Shown in pieces: positions 12,294-21,798 of a DNA stretch of 64,000 bases. The notes beneath the pieces were generated by a model that made no database searches, was not told where the DNA came from, and worked only from the letters and a program-made list of their open reading frames with translations. The position numbers were made by a program, and so were the translations under genes. The DNA is from Brevipalpus yothersi (Eukaryota; Arthropoda; Arachnida; Trombidiformes; Tenuipalpidae), in NCBI GenBank assembly GCA_003956705.1, contig QZCP01000122.1, forward strand, positions 35,281-99,280. Reading direction: 5' to 3'. Each line of letters opens with the position of its first letter. The stretch's first letter is position 1.

Positions 12294-12590
12294 TTGAGAG
12301 AGAGAAAGAAGATGAATTCGTGTTTGTGTGTGTGCTGCTGATGATGATAATGATGATGATGATGATGGACAAAGAGAGAGAAAGAGAGATGAATTTGTGT
12401 GTGTGTTGTGATGGTGATGATTCGGTTGAAAGAGAGAGCAAAGGAAGGAAAGAGATATGGCTGTCGATGTGGCTGTGGTTGTGGCTGTGGTTGTGGCTGT
12501 GGTTGTGGCTGTGGTTGTGGCTGTGGATGAGGCTGTTGATGAGGCTATGGATGAGGCTATGGATGAGGCTGTGGCTGTGGATGTTAATAC
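12294..12590. repeat. Microsatellite and GTGGCTGTGGTT minisatellite array
   Basis: The block contains a GATGAT microsatellite near 12,340-12,367, GAGA patches, and at about 12,463-12,580 a tandem array of GTGGCTGTGGTT units that shifts into GATGAGGCTATG units. It is open on both strands because of its repeat length, but I do not read it as protein-coding. About 30 bases at its right end are identical to the array at 15,956-15,986. Confidence 0.8.
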
Positions 12591-13020
12591 GTTTCAATCA
12601 ACGACTTTTTGTAAGTCAAGATCGTCATACAATTATAGATCTAAAGAGATTTTTCGAATAATCGTTATCTTCTTTAGATATCGTAGATTATCATTGCGTG
12701 GTGCTGAAGCACTACAAGTGATATTGTTGAACCCAGGGTGAGTATATATGTGAGATGGATAGGAAAGGATAATGAGAAAAAATGTTATACGTTCATTATT
12801 GTAACAAGTTACTTAATAATGACAATTGTATGACATGTACATTAAGATTATATAGATGAGAACAATTTGGACTGATTTTTAACTTGGCTATTATATGTAA
12901 TATATTGTAATAAAGGAAGAAGATGGCGAGTAGGAGACAGAGAGTTTGATGAGATAAGGTATATGAGGACAGAATCATAAAGAAGGTGATGCATGTAGCA
13001 GTATCCCCGCATAATTCAAA
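12591..13020. other. Short non-coding spacer
   Basis: A segment at about 12,680-12,739 is flanked by AG and GTGAGT on the plus strand and looks exon-like, but it has no partner exon that I can find. Otherwise the stretch is AT-rich and featureless. Confidence 0.35.
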
Positions 13021-13995
13021 TCACAAGATCTTATGTACCGGACTTCTCAGTTTTTTCCTGATGAAAACTGCTGCTTTATGCATATTTTTCGTGAAGCAAT
13101 TATTTGTTAGAGGTGTGTTTACTACCTCAGACGATCCATGTCTGTCTTTCGAATGCTCATAAAGTAGGTGCTCATTCAGAAATATCATTTTGCATATAGA
13201 GCATTGGGTCCAAAACCCGGTATGAATTTCTTGAATATGACAGAGTAGATTGAATTTATCATTGAATTTTCTCGTACAGAGAATACAATAATATCTATTA
13301 ATTTCTTTAGTTAGTATGTCTTGTGGTGAGTATTCAAAAATAGATGAAAGTTCTGTTAGAGTTAAGTTCGGAAACAATCCTCTTTTGATTCGACATAGTA
13401 GATCAAGAGCTGAGTTTTTTATCGAATTTAACTCAATTTCTTTCTCAGTTATTACTCCATTTAAGAGAGGATCATTTATTCCTGTATCTAGTGGTTTGAT
13501 GTATTTGAGTTTCCTTACGAATTCAGGAACTGGCATTCGATTCGAAGGGATATTTATTAATTTTATCACCTGGATTTTAGTATCCATAGTCATCGTCATA
13601 CTAGGGAAGCAATAGCATGATCTCTCCTTTCTGAATTGGCATGATAATTCATCGCAATGATCATTTCTGCCTACATAGATGATTCTTTCCTCATCTTTAT
13701 TCATAAGGAGACAACCCAATTTCTCAAGAGTCAATGAGATCTCATTGGCCATTACATTGTTCACTTTAATTTTTTTGTGTTCCAAAAGATTCATTATCAC
13801 TTTGACTTCTATCTGCTTGATGGGCAAGGTGATATGTATTTCTGATTCATTTAAGATACAGAAATTATCTCTCGAGTGTAGTGAGAACCAATTTAGTCTT
13901 GAGACAGTTGTGTTTTCTAGTGAATGAATCATGTATTGGATTTTGTCATCAGTAGCAGTCCAAGTAGAATCATTCAATAGAAATTCAACACTCAT
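13021..13995 (-). CDS. C2H2 zinc-finger protein with BTB-like N-terminus (paralogue A)
   Basis: This 324-aa protein has two adjacent C2H2 fingers at residues 237-286, each with C-x2-C-x12-H-x4-H spacing. The N-terminal 110 residues have a BTB/POZ-like helix-strand pattern (a block around IEVKVIMNLLEHKKIKV), but this is too diverged to be certain. A central Cys/His cluster (HCDELSC then CYC) may bind another metal. It aligns along its length with the next gene, so the two are tandem duplicates. The ATG was chosen because the alignment begins there. A clean TTTTTTTCAG acceptor lies just upstream, suggesting a 5' UTR intron. It is probably a DNA-binding regulator; the target is unknown. Confidence 0.75.
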   Translation of the reverse strand: MSVEFLLNDSTWTATDDKIQYMIHSLENTTVSRLNWFSLHSRDNFCILNESEIHITLPIKQIEVKVIMNLLEHKKIKVNNVMANEISLTLEKLGCLLMNKDEERIIYVGRNDHCDELSCQFRKERSCYCFPSMTMTMDTKIQVIKLINIPSNRMPVPEFVRKLKYIKPLDTGINDPLLNGVITEKEIELNSIKNSALDLLCRIKRGLFPNLTLTELSSIFEYSPQDILTKEINRYYCILCTRKFNDKFNLLCHIQEIHTGFWTQCSICKMIFLNEHLLYEHSKDRHGSSEVVNTPLTNNCFTKNMHKAAVFIRKKLRSPVHKIL

Positions 13996-14155
13996 CTTTC
14001 CCTGAAAAAAATTTAAATTGTTATATGAATAATCATTTTGATGCATATGGTGTGTGCACAATTAAGAAATGCTTTATATTTCACTTCTCAGAATATATGT
14101 TGGATTTTAACAGATATGATGGGAGAATAATACTGTATATCAAGAACTTAGGGAT

Positions 14156-15211
14156 TTAGAGTAGTGTGATTTTTTCATCATAACGGTTGAGTGAGTCAAG
14201 CTGACTATCACAGAGGCTCGCTAGGCTGGCTTCTCTTCCTCGGCCCGAATATTCAAATCTCATGACTTGATATACTAACGTCAGATTTTTTTTCTTGCCA
14301 TGTTTGTGGGCTCTGTGTCGTCTCATGAGATATTCATCTGGTTTGATGACATTACAGTCTGAACATTTGATTGCACAACGAGTGTGACTTCTTTGAATAT
14401 GGTATAAGAGAAGTTTTCTTGAGGGTAAGATAGATGGACATAGAATACAAAGATGCTTCGAGTTTGGGCTATTTTCATAGCTCAAATGGTTATCGAACAC
14501 TTGTGACAAGTTGTGAATGTTGATAACTGGAAATTTGCCTCTTTTTAGAAGTGAAGAGACCCATATCTTGTCATCTTTCGACAAGACAATCCTTTCTAGA
14601 GAAAATCTCTCCGGGAGTTCACAACTGTTAGATTCCAACTCAAAAATTTGACCATTCAGATTCCTATCTTGGATTGATGTGATCCTTGGTTGAACAAATT
14701 TGTGACCAATGACTGAGGGAAGATATTCTCTTTTGTATATATAATCAAAAGTTATGCTCGAACAATGACACTTATGCATAAATACTGAGGCATCCCTTTG
14801 GGGCTTCATACATATAATACAGTCATCATCTTTTTTTATTTGTAATGAATGACGAACTTTGTTCACTGAGAATACCGTTAAGATACCTTTCTTTTTTTCC
14901 ATATGTCCACCGATGGTACTTAGGACAGACATTAATGATTTTAAGAGTGATGAGTCGACAATTATTTGGCCGTTACATAGTAATTCATAAACCTTTCTGA
15001 TGAGATCACATTCAATCGAGCACACTAAAATATGAATATTTGGGCATGAATTGACAGAATCCAATTGTCTGAACTGATGATTAAAGATCTTGAGTGGTTC
15101 ACTGTTGAATTCACATGATCCATCCAGACAATGAAATTTAACTTTAGAGTATGAGCTATCAAAGGATTTATGGCAATTCATTAATCTAATGATTACACTT
15201 TTTTTTGCCAT
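14156..15211 (-). CDS. C2H2 zinc-finger protein with BTB-like N-terminus (paralogue B)
   Basis: This single-exon, 351-aa protein is paralogous to the gene at 13,021. Two C2H2 fingers occupy residues 255-304 with the same C-x2-C-x12-H-x4-H geometry. A central CIIC ... HKCHC cluster sits where paralogue A has its own Cys/His cluster. The N-terminal region again suggests a weak BTB/POZ fold (block around IECDLIRKVYELL). The two genes are about 160 bp apart on the same strand, with low residue identity, so the duplication is old or fast-evolving. Upstream lies a short divergent promoter shared with the plus gene at 15,483. Confidence 0.75.
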   Translation of the reverse strand: MAKKSVIIRLMNCHKSFDSSYSKVKFHCLDGSCEFNSEPLKIFNHQFRQLDSVNSCPNIHILVCSIECDLIRKVYELLCNGQIIVDSSLLKSLMSVLSTIGGHMEKKKGILTVFSVNKVRHSLQIKKDDDCIICMKPQRDASVFMHKCHCSSITFDYIYKREYLPSVIGHKFVQPRITSIQDRNLNGQIFELESNSCELPERFSLERIVLSKDDKIWVSSLLKRGKFPVINIHNLSQVFDNHLSYENSPNSKHLCILCPSILPSRKLLLYHIQRSHTRCAIKCSDCNVIKPDEYLMRRHRAHKHGKKKNLTLVYQVMRFEYSGRGREASLASLCDSQLDSLNRYDEKITLL

Positions 15212-15274
15212 GATTCCTTGTCAACATAAGAAATGTGAATGATTGAGAATCATATTATAGTGTTTACACTTTTA

Positions 15275-15288
15275 CCTGTAGATGGCGC
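15275..15288 (+). promoter_or_regulatory. CTCF-like motif in a divergent promoter
   Basis: The bases CCTGTAGATGGCGC match the animal CTCF core consensus CCASYAGRKGGCRS at all but one position. The site lies in the 271-bp gap between the zinc-finger gene starting at 15,211 and the plus gene starting at 15,483, a typical insulator or promoter setting. Binding is not shown by sequence alone. Confidence 0.45.
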
Positions 15289-15482
15289 TCAATGAGTCAT
15301 ACCAGTGAAATAAAATAACAATCTTCCATCGCGCCCACCGTTGCACCTACAAAGAAAATTTTTTTCACTTTGTAGCCATTTTTGTTTCGATCATTCAATT
15401 CCAAACTTGTTACTTATTATATATACATATTGTGTTTGGTGAAGCTAGAGGAGTTCCAAAATTTCATTGTTAATTTTTGACA

Positions 15483-16092
15483 ATGTATCAGATTGCTCGA
15501 CGCCCCGACCCATACTATTATTGCCCTCATGCCTTTTTTGATTGGAATGGTGTGTTTTATTTAAACATCTGAAGTGAAGTCATTTCTCTTAATTTTCTTT
15601 ATCTTTTTTTTTTCTTTCTGCTCAACAGGGATGGAGGCGATGACTGATCGAGTTTATATCAATATTATAAATCGTGTGCGTCCGTTGTTCACTGGAGAGT
15701 ATCAGCGAATCTGGTCGCGTTGCAGGACTCATGTCAGAAATCTGGTGACAAATGAGAAATATCCATGGAGAGAGCTCGAGGTCGGTTTCAACACATCTCA
15801 GGCAAAATTGGCTAGCCACTATTTCGTTGTTGGTACCCCCGAAATGGTCTACATAGTTGATGCCCACGTTATGGCACATCACTACCACAAGAAGAGACAT
15901 GGTAGAGTAATCTGCAAGTTTTGTGCAACCGCAATTGATCCTGATCCATTCGAGATTGAGGCTATGGATGAGGCTGTGGCTGTGGATGTGTATGTGGATG
16001 TGTATGTGGTTGTGGATGTGTGGTGTGTGTATCGTCTGGGCTGTGGCCCATCAACAACGAAAAACCCAAAATACTCAAAAAATACTCAATGA
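15483..16092 (+). CDS. Uncharacterised His/Cys-bearing protein with repeat-derived tail
   Basis: Exon 1 (15483-15549) starts at an ATG. An intron with a pyrimidine-rich acceptor joins it in phase to exon 2 (15629-16092), giving 176 aa. The body is well-mixed, coding-like sequence with PYYYCPHAFFDWN near the start and a His-rich stretch followed by ICKFC near residues 120-135, possibly a small metal site. I do not recognise the family. From about residue 142 the frame enters a GTGGATGTGTAT-type repeat, so the last 35 residues are low complexity and Val/Asp-rich. The original C-terminus was probably lost to or overwritten by the repeat. It may be a truncated gene. Confidence 0.5.
15954..16032. 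repeat. GATGTGTATGTG / GGCTGTGGATG array
   Basis: A short tandem array that begins with the same roughly 30 bases found at 12,556-12,587, then diverges into GTATGTGGATGT units. It overlaps the 3' end of the novel plus-strand coding region. Confidence 0.75.
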
Positions 16093-16150
16093 GTATACTC
16101 GATACTCAAAAATACTCGATACTCGAGTATCGAGTACATGAAGAATACTC
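16060..16150. repeat. ATACTC-type tandem and palindromic repeats
   Basis: Irregular copies of ATACTCAA / ATACTCGA, including the perfect palindrome GATACTCGAGTATC near 16,115. Related bases continue at 16,326-16,350 beyond the SINE. The whole ends with TTGCCCATCACTA at 16,353-16,365, which resembles hAT-type transposon termini; the partner end was not found. Confidence 0.6.
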
Positions 16151-16325
16151 GAGAGAGTTGGCCTAATATGTAAGGTGCTTGCATCTCATCTCTCAGGTGC
16201 CGGGTTCGCGTCCCCGTCTCTCTTAGCCCAATTCCCATCTCATCTACCTAATTGTATGGCTGTGTGGTCTTATAGGACCAAAAAGCCCCCATCTATTGTA
16301 TGCAAAAAACGAATAAATAAATAAA
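16151..16325 (+). mobile_element. tRNA-derived SINE
   Basis: The left part resembles a tRNA gene. It has a GAGAG / CTCTC acceptor-like pairing, an A-box-like TGGCCTAATATG at about 16,159-16,170 and a B box GGTTCGCGTCC at 16,203-16,213. It is followed by an unrelated body and a tail of AATA repeats at about 16,312-16,325. This is the standard build of a pol III-transcribed SINE. It is inserted in ATACTC-type repeats, which obscure the target-site duplication (candidate TCGAGTA). Confidence 0.8.
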
Positions 16326-16365
16326 TCGAGTATATGAGTATACGAGCATACCTTGCCCATCACTA

Positions 16366-17447
16366 AATTTTGCGCAAGCATTCACACTTTATTTTTAAGT
16401 TTATACTGTACCCTATTCTTCTTCTCATTCTTCTCTACTGCAAATTCTCCCGAACAGTTTCTCCGCTCATCTTTTCTCATGAGAGACCCTGGGCTACCTT
16501 CGTCCTCTTTCTACCCCAACCTAGCACAGCCCCAGCATATTCACCTCAAAGACCCCCGAAAGATAATCGTGGTTGCACTTTATCATACTATTCTTAACGG
16601 TTTTTTGCTTCTGAATGTGTTGAGCTGCCTTCCTCCTCTTACAATTGTATCAAATAGACGATAAATTTTACCTCACAATCACAGTCGAAATAAGTGTAAT
16701 GTTGAAAAAAGATCTACAAGAAAGAAGGAGGAAAAGAGAGCAGGGGAAGTGTGAAACTGATTCTCTCTTTCTCTTTTTATCCCTTTCAAGAACGTCCCAT
16801 TCGGGTTCTTACTCGAAGTCTTCGAGTACTCTCGAGGAAGAGAAGTATACCTGAAGTCGATTACTATTAAAATCTAATAAAAAGTTTCTCTAAAAGGTTT
16901 TGTATAGGAGTGAAATCGGACATTCAACGGATAAAAACTAGATTATTGTCTTTTTGCTCATTAGCCCAGAGGAAGAGATGGAGATTCGTTTAGCAATCAC
17001 ATATCGCTGGCCATCGAATGACGGACTGGGAAAGTAGAAATTGCAATCTATCTCTTTTTCTTCCAATTTCGAGCTGATTTTCGGGAAGGTCAGAACTTAG
17101 GCAAACGAAATATTCCTCCAAAAATCGTCAATAGACGGAATATTCTCCCGAATCAACGCCCATTAATTTAAGAACTTTTGTAACTTAGAGCTCGAGTGGT
17201 GCTATCGAGGATCAAAAAACATGAGCTTCTGATGTTTCTCTCCTCAGCGATCTTGTGGTAGGAGTACAAAAACGAGAGAGAGGGAATAACTCTCAAGCAA
17301 GTGAAGCAATTGAGGAAGGATCGAGTTCTTCGGGATAGATGTCTTCAAGAGGAGTTTATTGGTCCTGATAAAATCTTTCTTGATAGCCAACCAACGAGAG
17401 GATATGAAATAGAACACCAATAAGCAGCACACAGTCTCTCGATAAGC
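16366..17447. other. Intergenic, no supported gene
   Basis: Several overlapping short plus frames at 16,353-16,854 compete with one another and have no recognised domain. The minus frame at 17,244-17,432 is hydrophobic and unremarkable. I call none of them. Confidence 0.4.
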
Positions 17448-18358
17448 TTATGCCAGAGAATAGAGACCATCATTCAGAACGAGCTTTCCTTCACGAATTT
17501 GAGCAGCTAAAAAATTTTTCAGCTGCTGAATGTTGAGAGAAATTTCCTTAGAAGCTTGAAAAGCGAACATGTTCAACATGGTGCGAATACGCTCCAAAGG
17601 CAAAGGATTGAGGTTCCGGAGAATATTTTCAATATATGACCAATACATTCGCATGTGACGTTCTCGTGGATCTTGATTTTGTGTTGGTGTCCCCACTGAT
17701 TCGTTGAGATCTTCATCATAATCACTTTCATCATCGTTATCACTTGCATTCATCAGTGAATCGTTTCCTAAAGAATTTCGCTGAATCTTACCGAGATCAT
17801 TTAATATGAATCGCTCACCAGACTCTCTGATAATACCTTTGCTAGTCCAAAAGCCAATTTTTCGCTTTAGTAATGGAGTTGAAATGCATAAAGTTTGTGC
17901 GAGATCGGCAAGAGTCCAGACAGTTTTCTCCTGGAATTGCCAAATAATGCTGGCATGAATAGGGGAGACACAAAATGTTTGATTCAACTCAGGTGAGCCA
18001 TAGTTAAGATCGATTTCCACTAGACCGATGTGAAAGAGCTAATTAAGAGTTCGACTACCTTTGATTGTTTCAAAGGCTTGCGTATACGTTGTAATCGCTT
18101 CTTTGGCCGGTGGAGGAAGATGAAGATTGTTTCCCTCTTCAGTTGTACTGAGTCCAAGTTTTTCATGCCAAAATTGGGCAGATAATAGGAGACATTTCGT
18201 TGGAAACTTTTTCCAACGAAATGCTCCGATTTCTTCAGCATTGATACGATTATCTATTCGCTTGGACACGGAAATATCTTGTATCATCACTTCACATGAA
18301 TGCAAATCTGATTCATCAAATCGAAGTGTCAACAGTTCTAGATTACTTCGTTCATGCT
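17448..18358 (-). pseudogene. 5'-truncated ANAPC2 (APC/C cullin subunit) with an in-frame stop
   Basis: The minus frame matches the C-terminal third of anaphase-promoting complex subunit 2. It carries ELLTLRFDES, CEVMIQDISVSKRID and FWHEKLGL, then VSPIHASIIWQFQEKTVWTL (the winged-helix region), an acidic DNDDESDYDED linker and the terminal APC2 domain ending in NDGLYSLA. A TAG at 18,039-18,041 lies in the same frame, exactly where the family has a Trp after RTL. It can be explained by one base change from TGG. An acceptor-like TAG at 18,359-18,361 precedes the fragment, and no upstream ANAPC2 exon exists before EXT2 begins. The fragment lacks the N-terminal cullin repeats. I read it as a partial duplicate or decayed gene. 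Removing the stop as a 39-bp intron would also delete conserved residues, so I reject that. Confidence 0.8.
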
Positions 18359-18806
18359 CTACATTTGAAAAGTGAGCGAAAGTTTTTCATTATCTAGAGA
18401 TTTTATTCCTTCCCTATCAAACTGTGTCTTTCATTGTTAGATAAATTAGTGAGGATCAATTTTCACTAAGGATCCCATAAAAAGTTTCATTGGAGCTACT
18501 GGGTTGATAGTTCATTCATTTTCTGAGCAAGGCTGATGTGTTCAACGGAGTTCACTATCAATAATTATTCAATCAATGTCAGATTGATTCCTGAAATGAT
18601 ACATGGAAACATTACCATCTTTTGATATTCTGTGAGTAATATCGGCAGTGTAGAAAAATTTAGAAAAAAGTGACTAGATTTATAATATTAGAAAGGGCTT
18701 GAAGAAGGAGAGTTTTATAAAATCGTTGGATATTTCCAAGAGAGAATGAGATCATTGATGGATTAAAACAATTGGCACAAATTATTAGCCTAAGAGAAAG
18801 TGAATG

Positions 18807-21139
18807 TCAAAGTTCTCCAAATCTGTAGAACTTTTTCAACTTTTCCGGTAAATTGTCTTTAAATAATACAGGATCTGCTCGAAACTCAACGCTTTTCAAT
18901 GGCATATATCCATATATCGATGCAAATTGATTTATACAGCTGGAACGAGCAGTGAGATGGTTAATCACATCATTAGACAGTGTGACCGAATTAACACATT
19001 CAGGACAGCGAAATTTTTTCCTCGGTAAGACCTTGATAGGCGCCTTACCAGTCACATTGGAAACCAGAAAGTTCATCGCGATATCTTCACAATTCATATT
19101 CTTGTCAACAATTTCGAAGATGCTCCGATCCATGACAAAAGAGTAAAGATAGTTATAATGCTACGAATTGAGAGAAAAACAGTTAATCATCTGACACTTT
19201 GTATCTACTTATTTCATAGAGTTATGGATATACTAACCTTATGGTAGAAAGCAGCTCCAGTTAAAATCATTGATAAGTCATTGGTCCATTCTGATTCATA
19301 TTTCCATTCATTAGTCTCATTATCCCATCGGTGAACACGAGATGGAAAGCCAACAATTACGTCTGGAAACTCACGCCAAACTTGGTACCCAAACTCCAAC
19401 TCATCGCCAGTTAACATGGCAATATCATCGTCAATTGCTAAAATGGCATCAGTTGTTATATCATTGAAAGGGAAAAATCTATTGCTCAATTTGTTTTCCT
19501 TTGTGAGTATAACCTTGATTGGAATATTCACTTTTGGCCAAGCATGACTTGGTGGAGGCTTTTTCTCTTGATTATTCCAAACAACTATTATTTTCACACA
19601 GCTTGGTGATTTGGAAACAGAATATATAACTTGACATAAGCTTTCGAAGCGATCGTAAGTCAGTATAACAGCAGTGAAACCTTGTAATGATCTAGAGAGA
19701 AGTTTAGGATTTATCAGAGGATAGAGATGAGATGATTCTGTTGACTTTGGTCTGTTCCATGAGGAACGTGATAGAGAAAATTGTGGAGATATTCTTTCAG
19801 TGATAATTTTCATAGTAGATTCGAAAATTGATTTCATTGAGTTGAAATATTCTTTCCAAATGAAAATAGCTTGCTCTCTCATCAACAATAAACGCTCAGA
19901 ATCGATGTTCGAGAGAATGTTCACCAAATTTGATAATGACTGTTGATGAATACGGATTGAGACAGCAGTCCAGTCAATCTTTTGATGGAATGGTAATACA
20001 TAGTCATCGATGACAATCACAGGAATACAGCCAAACATCAAAGAATCGCTGAGTGTATGAGATCCTAAGCGAGAGGTAGCCATGATTAAACAAAAGTCCG
20101 AAGATTGAAGTAGATTATTGTACCGTAATCTTAAACTTCGAAGAGAATTGCATCGTAGGGTATGATCTTCTCCAGCAGGAATACAATTTTTTTCGAAAAG
20201 AAACAATTTATCATGGTGCTTGACTTCTAATTCTTCCAGAATAGCACCAAGTTCTGGATCAATCAGATCTGATTGAAGACCTATTATCATCTGTGATCGC
20301 TTAGAATTGATGATATCTTGAAGTTCCTCGTGAGATCTGTGAAGATAATCCTGGCTCAAAGGACTGTAAACGGGTATAGAGATGTCAAAGTGGCTTCTGT
20401 AAGACCAGGAATCGAAACCTCCTCCCGCCACCATGGCTTTTCCGATTTCAATTCCCAATCTTGATGTGTAGTTTGGTGATGAGCCAGGAAGCATGTTGAA
20501 AATCAGATGATTTCGACCTCCATTCCAAAAAGGTAATGATGCTAAGGCTCGAGAAACCCCTTTGGAATCTGTGTTACTTTCACTCAATGTATCGATTGTC
20601 GGAATGAATACACACGCTTTAGATGGATCACTAACAAAGTATGAGCTTTCATGTATATCTTTGAGTAATTGGTAAAATTCTGTAGTATAATGAGATGATA
20701 TGGGCTTCATATCTGAATTAACGAATTTTCTTACAGGATATAAGTATACAGCAGGAGTATTGGAGTGTGGATTGCATCTGTACACATCAAAACAGTTGAA
20801 TTGATTGCAATTGCGTTGAGTTGGTGCAACTGATTTATCATTTTCAGGCAGAACTATTCGCTCAGCTTTCTCTACATCAATTAACTTGAAAGGTTTCAAA
20901 GCAGTCTCATGAGCTTGATGAATCATTTTCAAATGATCATCATTCTTGCTATCGGTGAAAAAATTGAAGAACAGAAAGTAACAAAATTCCATCATCACTA
21001 TTGCCAAAATAATGCAGAGAGCACCTTTGGTTTTTGTGTAGAGATTGGAAACATTCGAACGCTTTGAATCCCAGCAAATCATCTTTATCAGATTATTTAT
21101 CCAACTTTCCAATGAATACCTGAATCGATGGGATGACAT
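18807..21139 (-). CDS. EXT2: Exostosin-2 (heparan sulfate co-polymerase)
   Basis: EXT2 works with EXT1 in the Golgi/ER to elongate heparan sulfate chains. Two minus exons, 21139-19238 and 19160-18807, are joined by a 77-bp GT-AG intron after GAAFYHK, giving 751 aa against about 718 in vertebrates. Residues 40-61 form the type II membrane anchor. The GT47 part starts at CFDVYRC near residue 115 and includes HLIFNMLPG and IPVYSPLS. The GT64 part contains VWNNQ, ENKLSNRFFPFND and the metal-binding triad in AIDDDIAML (Asp 570-572). The last exon has MNCEDIAMNFLV and the Cys pair of KKFRCPEC. The gene looks intact. It is divergent from RAB3GAP2 across 659 bp. Confidence 0.96.
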
Positions 21140-21798
21140 ACATGTATATTAAGGGATATGAGCTAGCCCTTGCATCAGGTGAAAATTACATCACACCAAA
21201 CTCACCAAAAATTGATGTTAGAACCTCCATGATGTTATCACTCATATTTTGGTCATAAAAACATTACAGGTCAAGAATCCAAGATAATATTCACCAGAAA
21301 GAGTCGATCCATCACATACTTATACAATTAAATCACAATTGAGATGATTTTCACGTGCTTCATAAACAATAACAAACAAAAAGACCCGAAAAGCAATTCG
21401 ACCATTTTCGCTATCAGAAACGCAAGCCACCAATCATGTTTTGTAAAATGATTGAAAATAGAATCACAGAGATAAAATTAAAATCATATATCATCAAAAA
21501 ATCTTCAATTCAGATGAAACAGCTCAAAAATTTAAGTCTTGTCTCGGAAAGATTTTGATTCACAATCTTTCATCTTTCATGATGAAACTTTCATAACATG
21601 TACCCATCTTGTGAGTCTGACTGATGAGGTGTGTTTTGTTTTGGTTTTGATTTTGTTTGTGAAACTTTCATACTGTGAAGATTATCTCGACAATTTAGTG
21701 TGAATGTGTTTAAAATTGATCAAATTTATTTCTTAAAGAAGTGTCATTAGCTAGTCAGTATATATGTATACACATTTACACACAATTAATGAACAATA
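21140..21798. promoter_or_regulatory. Bidirectional promoter region between EXT2 and RAB3GAP2
   Basis: This 659-bp gap separates two divergent start codons and must contain both core promoters and 5' UTRs. It is AT-rich. I cannot assign a TATA box or initiator with confidence. Confidence 0.6.

Noticed and set aside
12680..12739. Plus-strand segment with an AG acceptor and a GTGAGT donor
   Set aside because: Isolated 60-bp segment with no partner exon and no recognisable sequence.
12284..12741. Long plus and minus open frames across the GTGGCTGTGGTT array
   Set aside because: Tandem repeats without stop codons give long frames by construction; the predicted proteins are only Val/Ala or Trp/Leu or His/Ser repeats.
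18000..18041. Reading the ANAPC2 stop as part of a 39-bp intron (GTAGTC to GTCTAG)
   Set aside because: Shorter than every supported intron here, and it would remove residues (RTL, GLV) conserved in the family.
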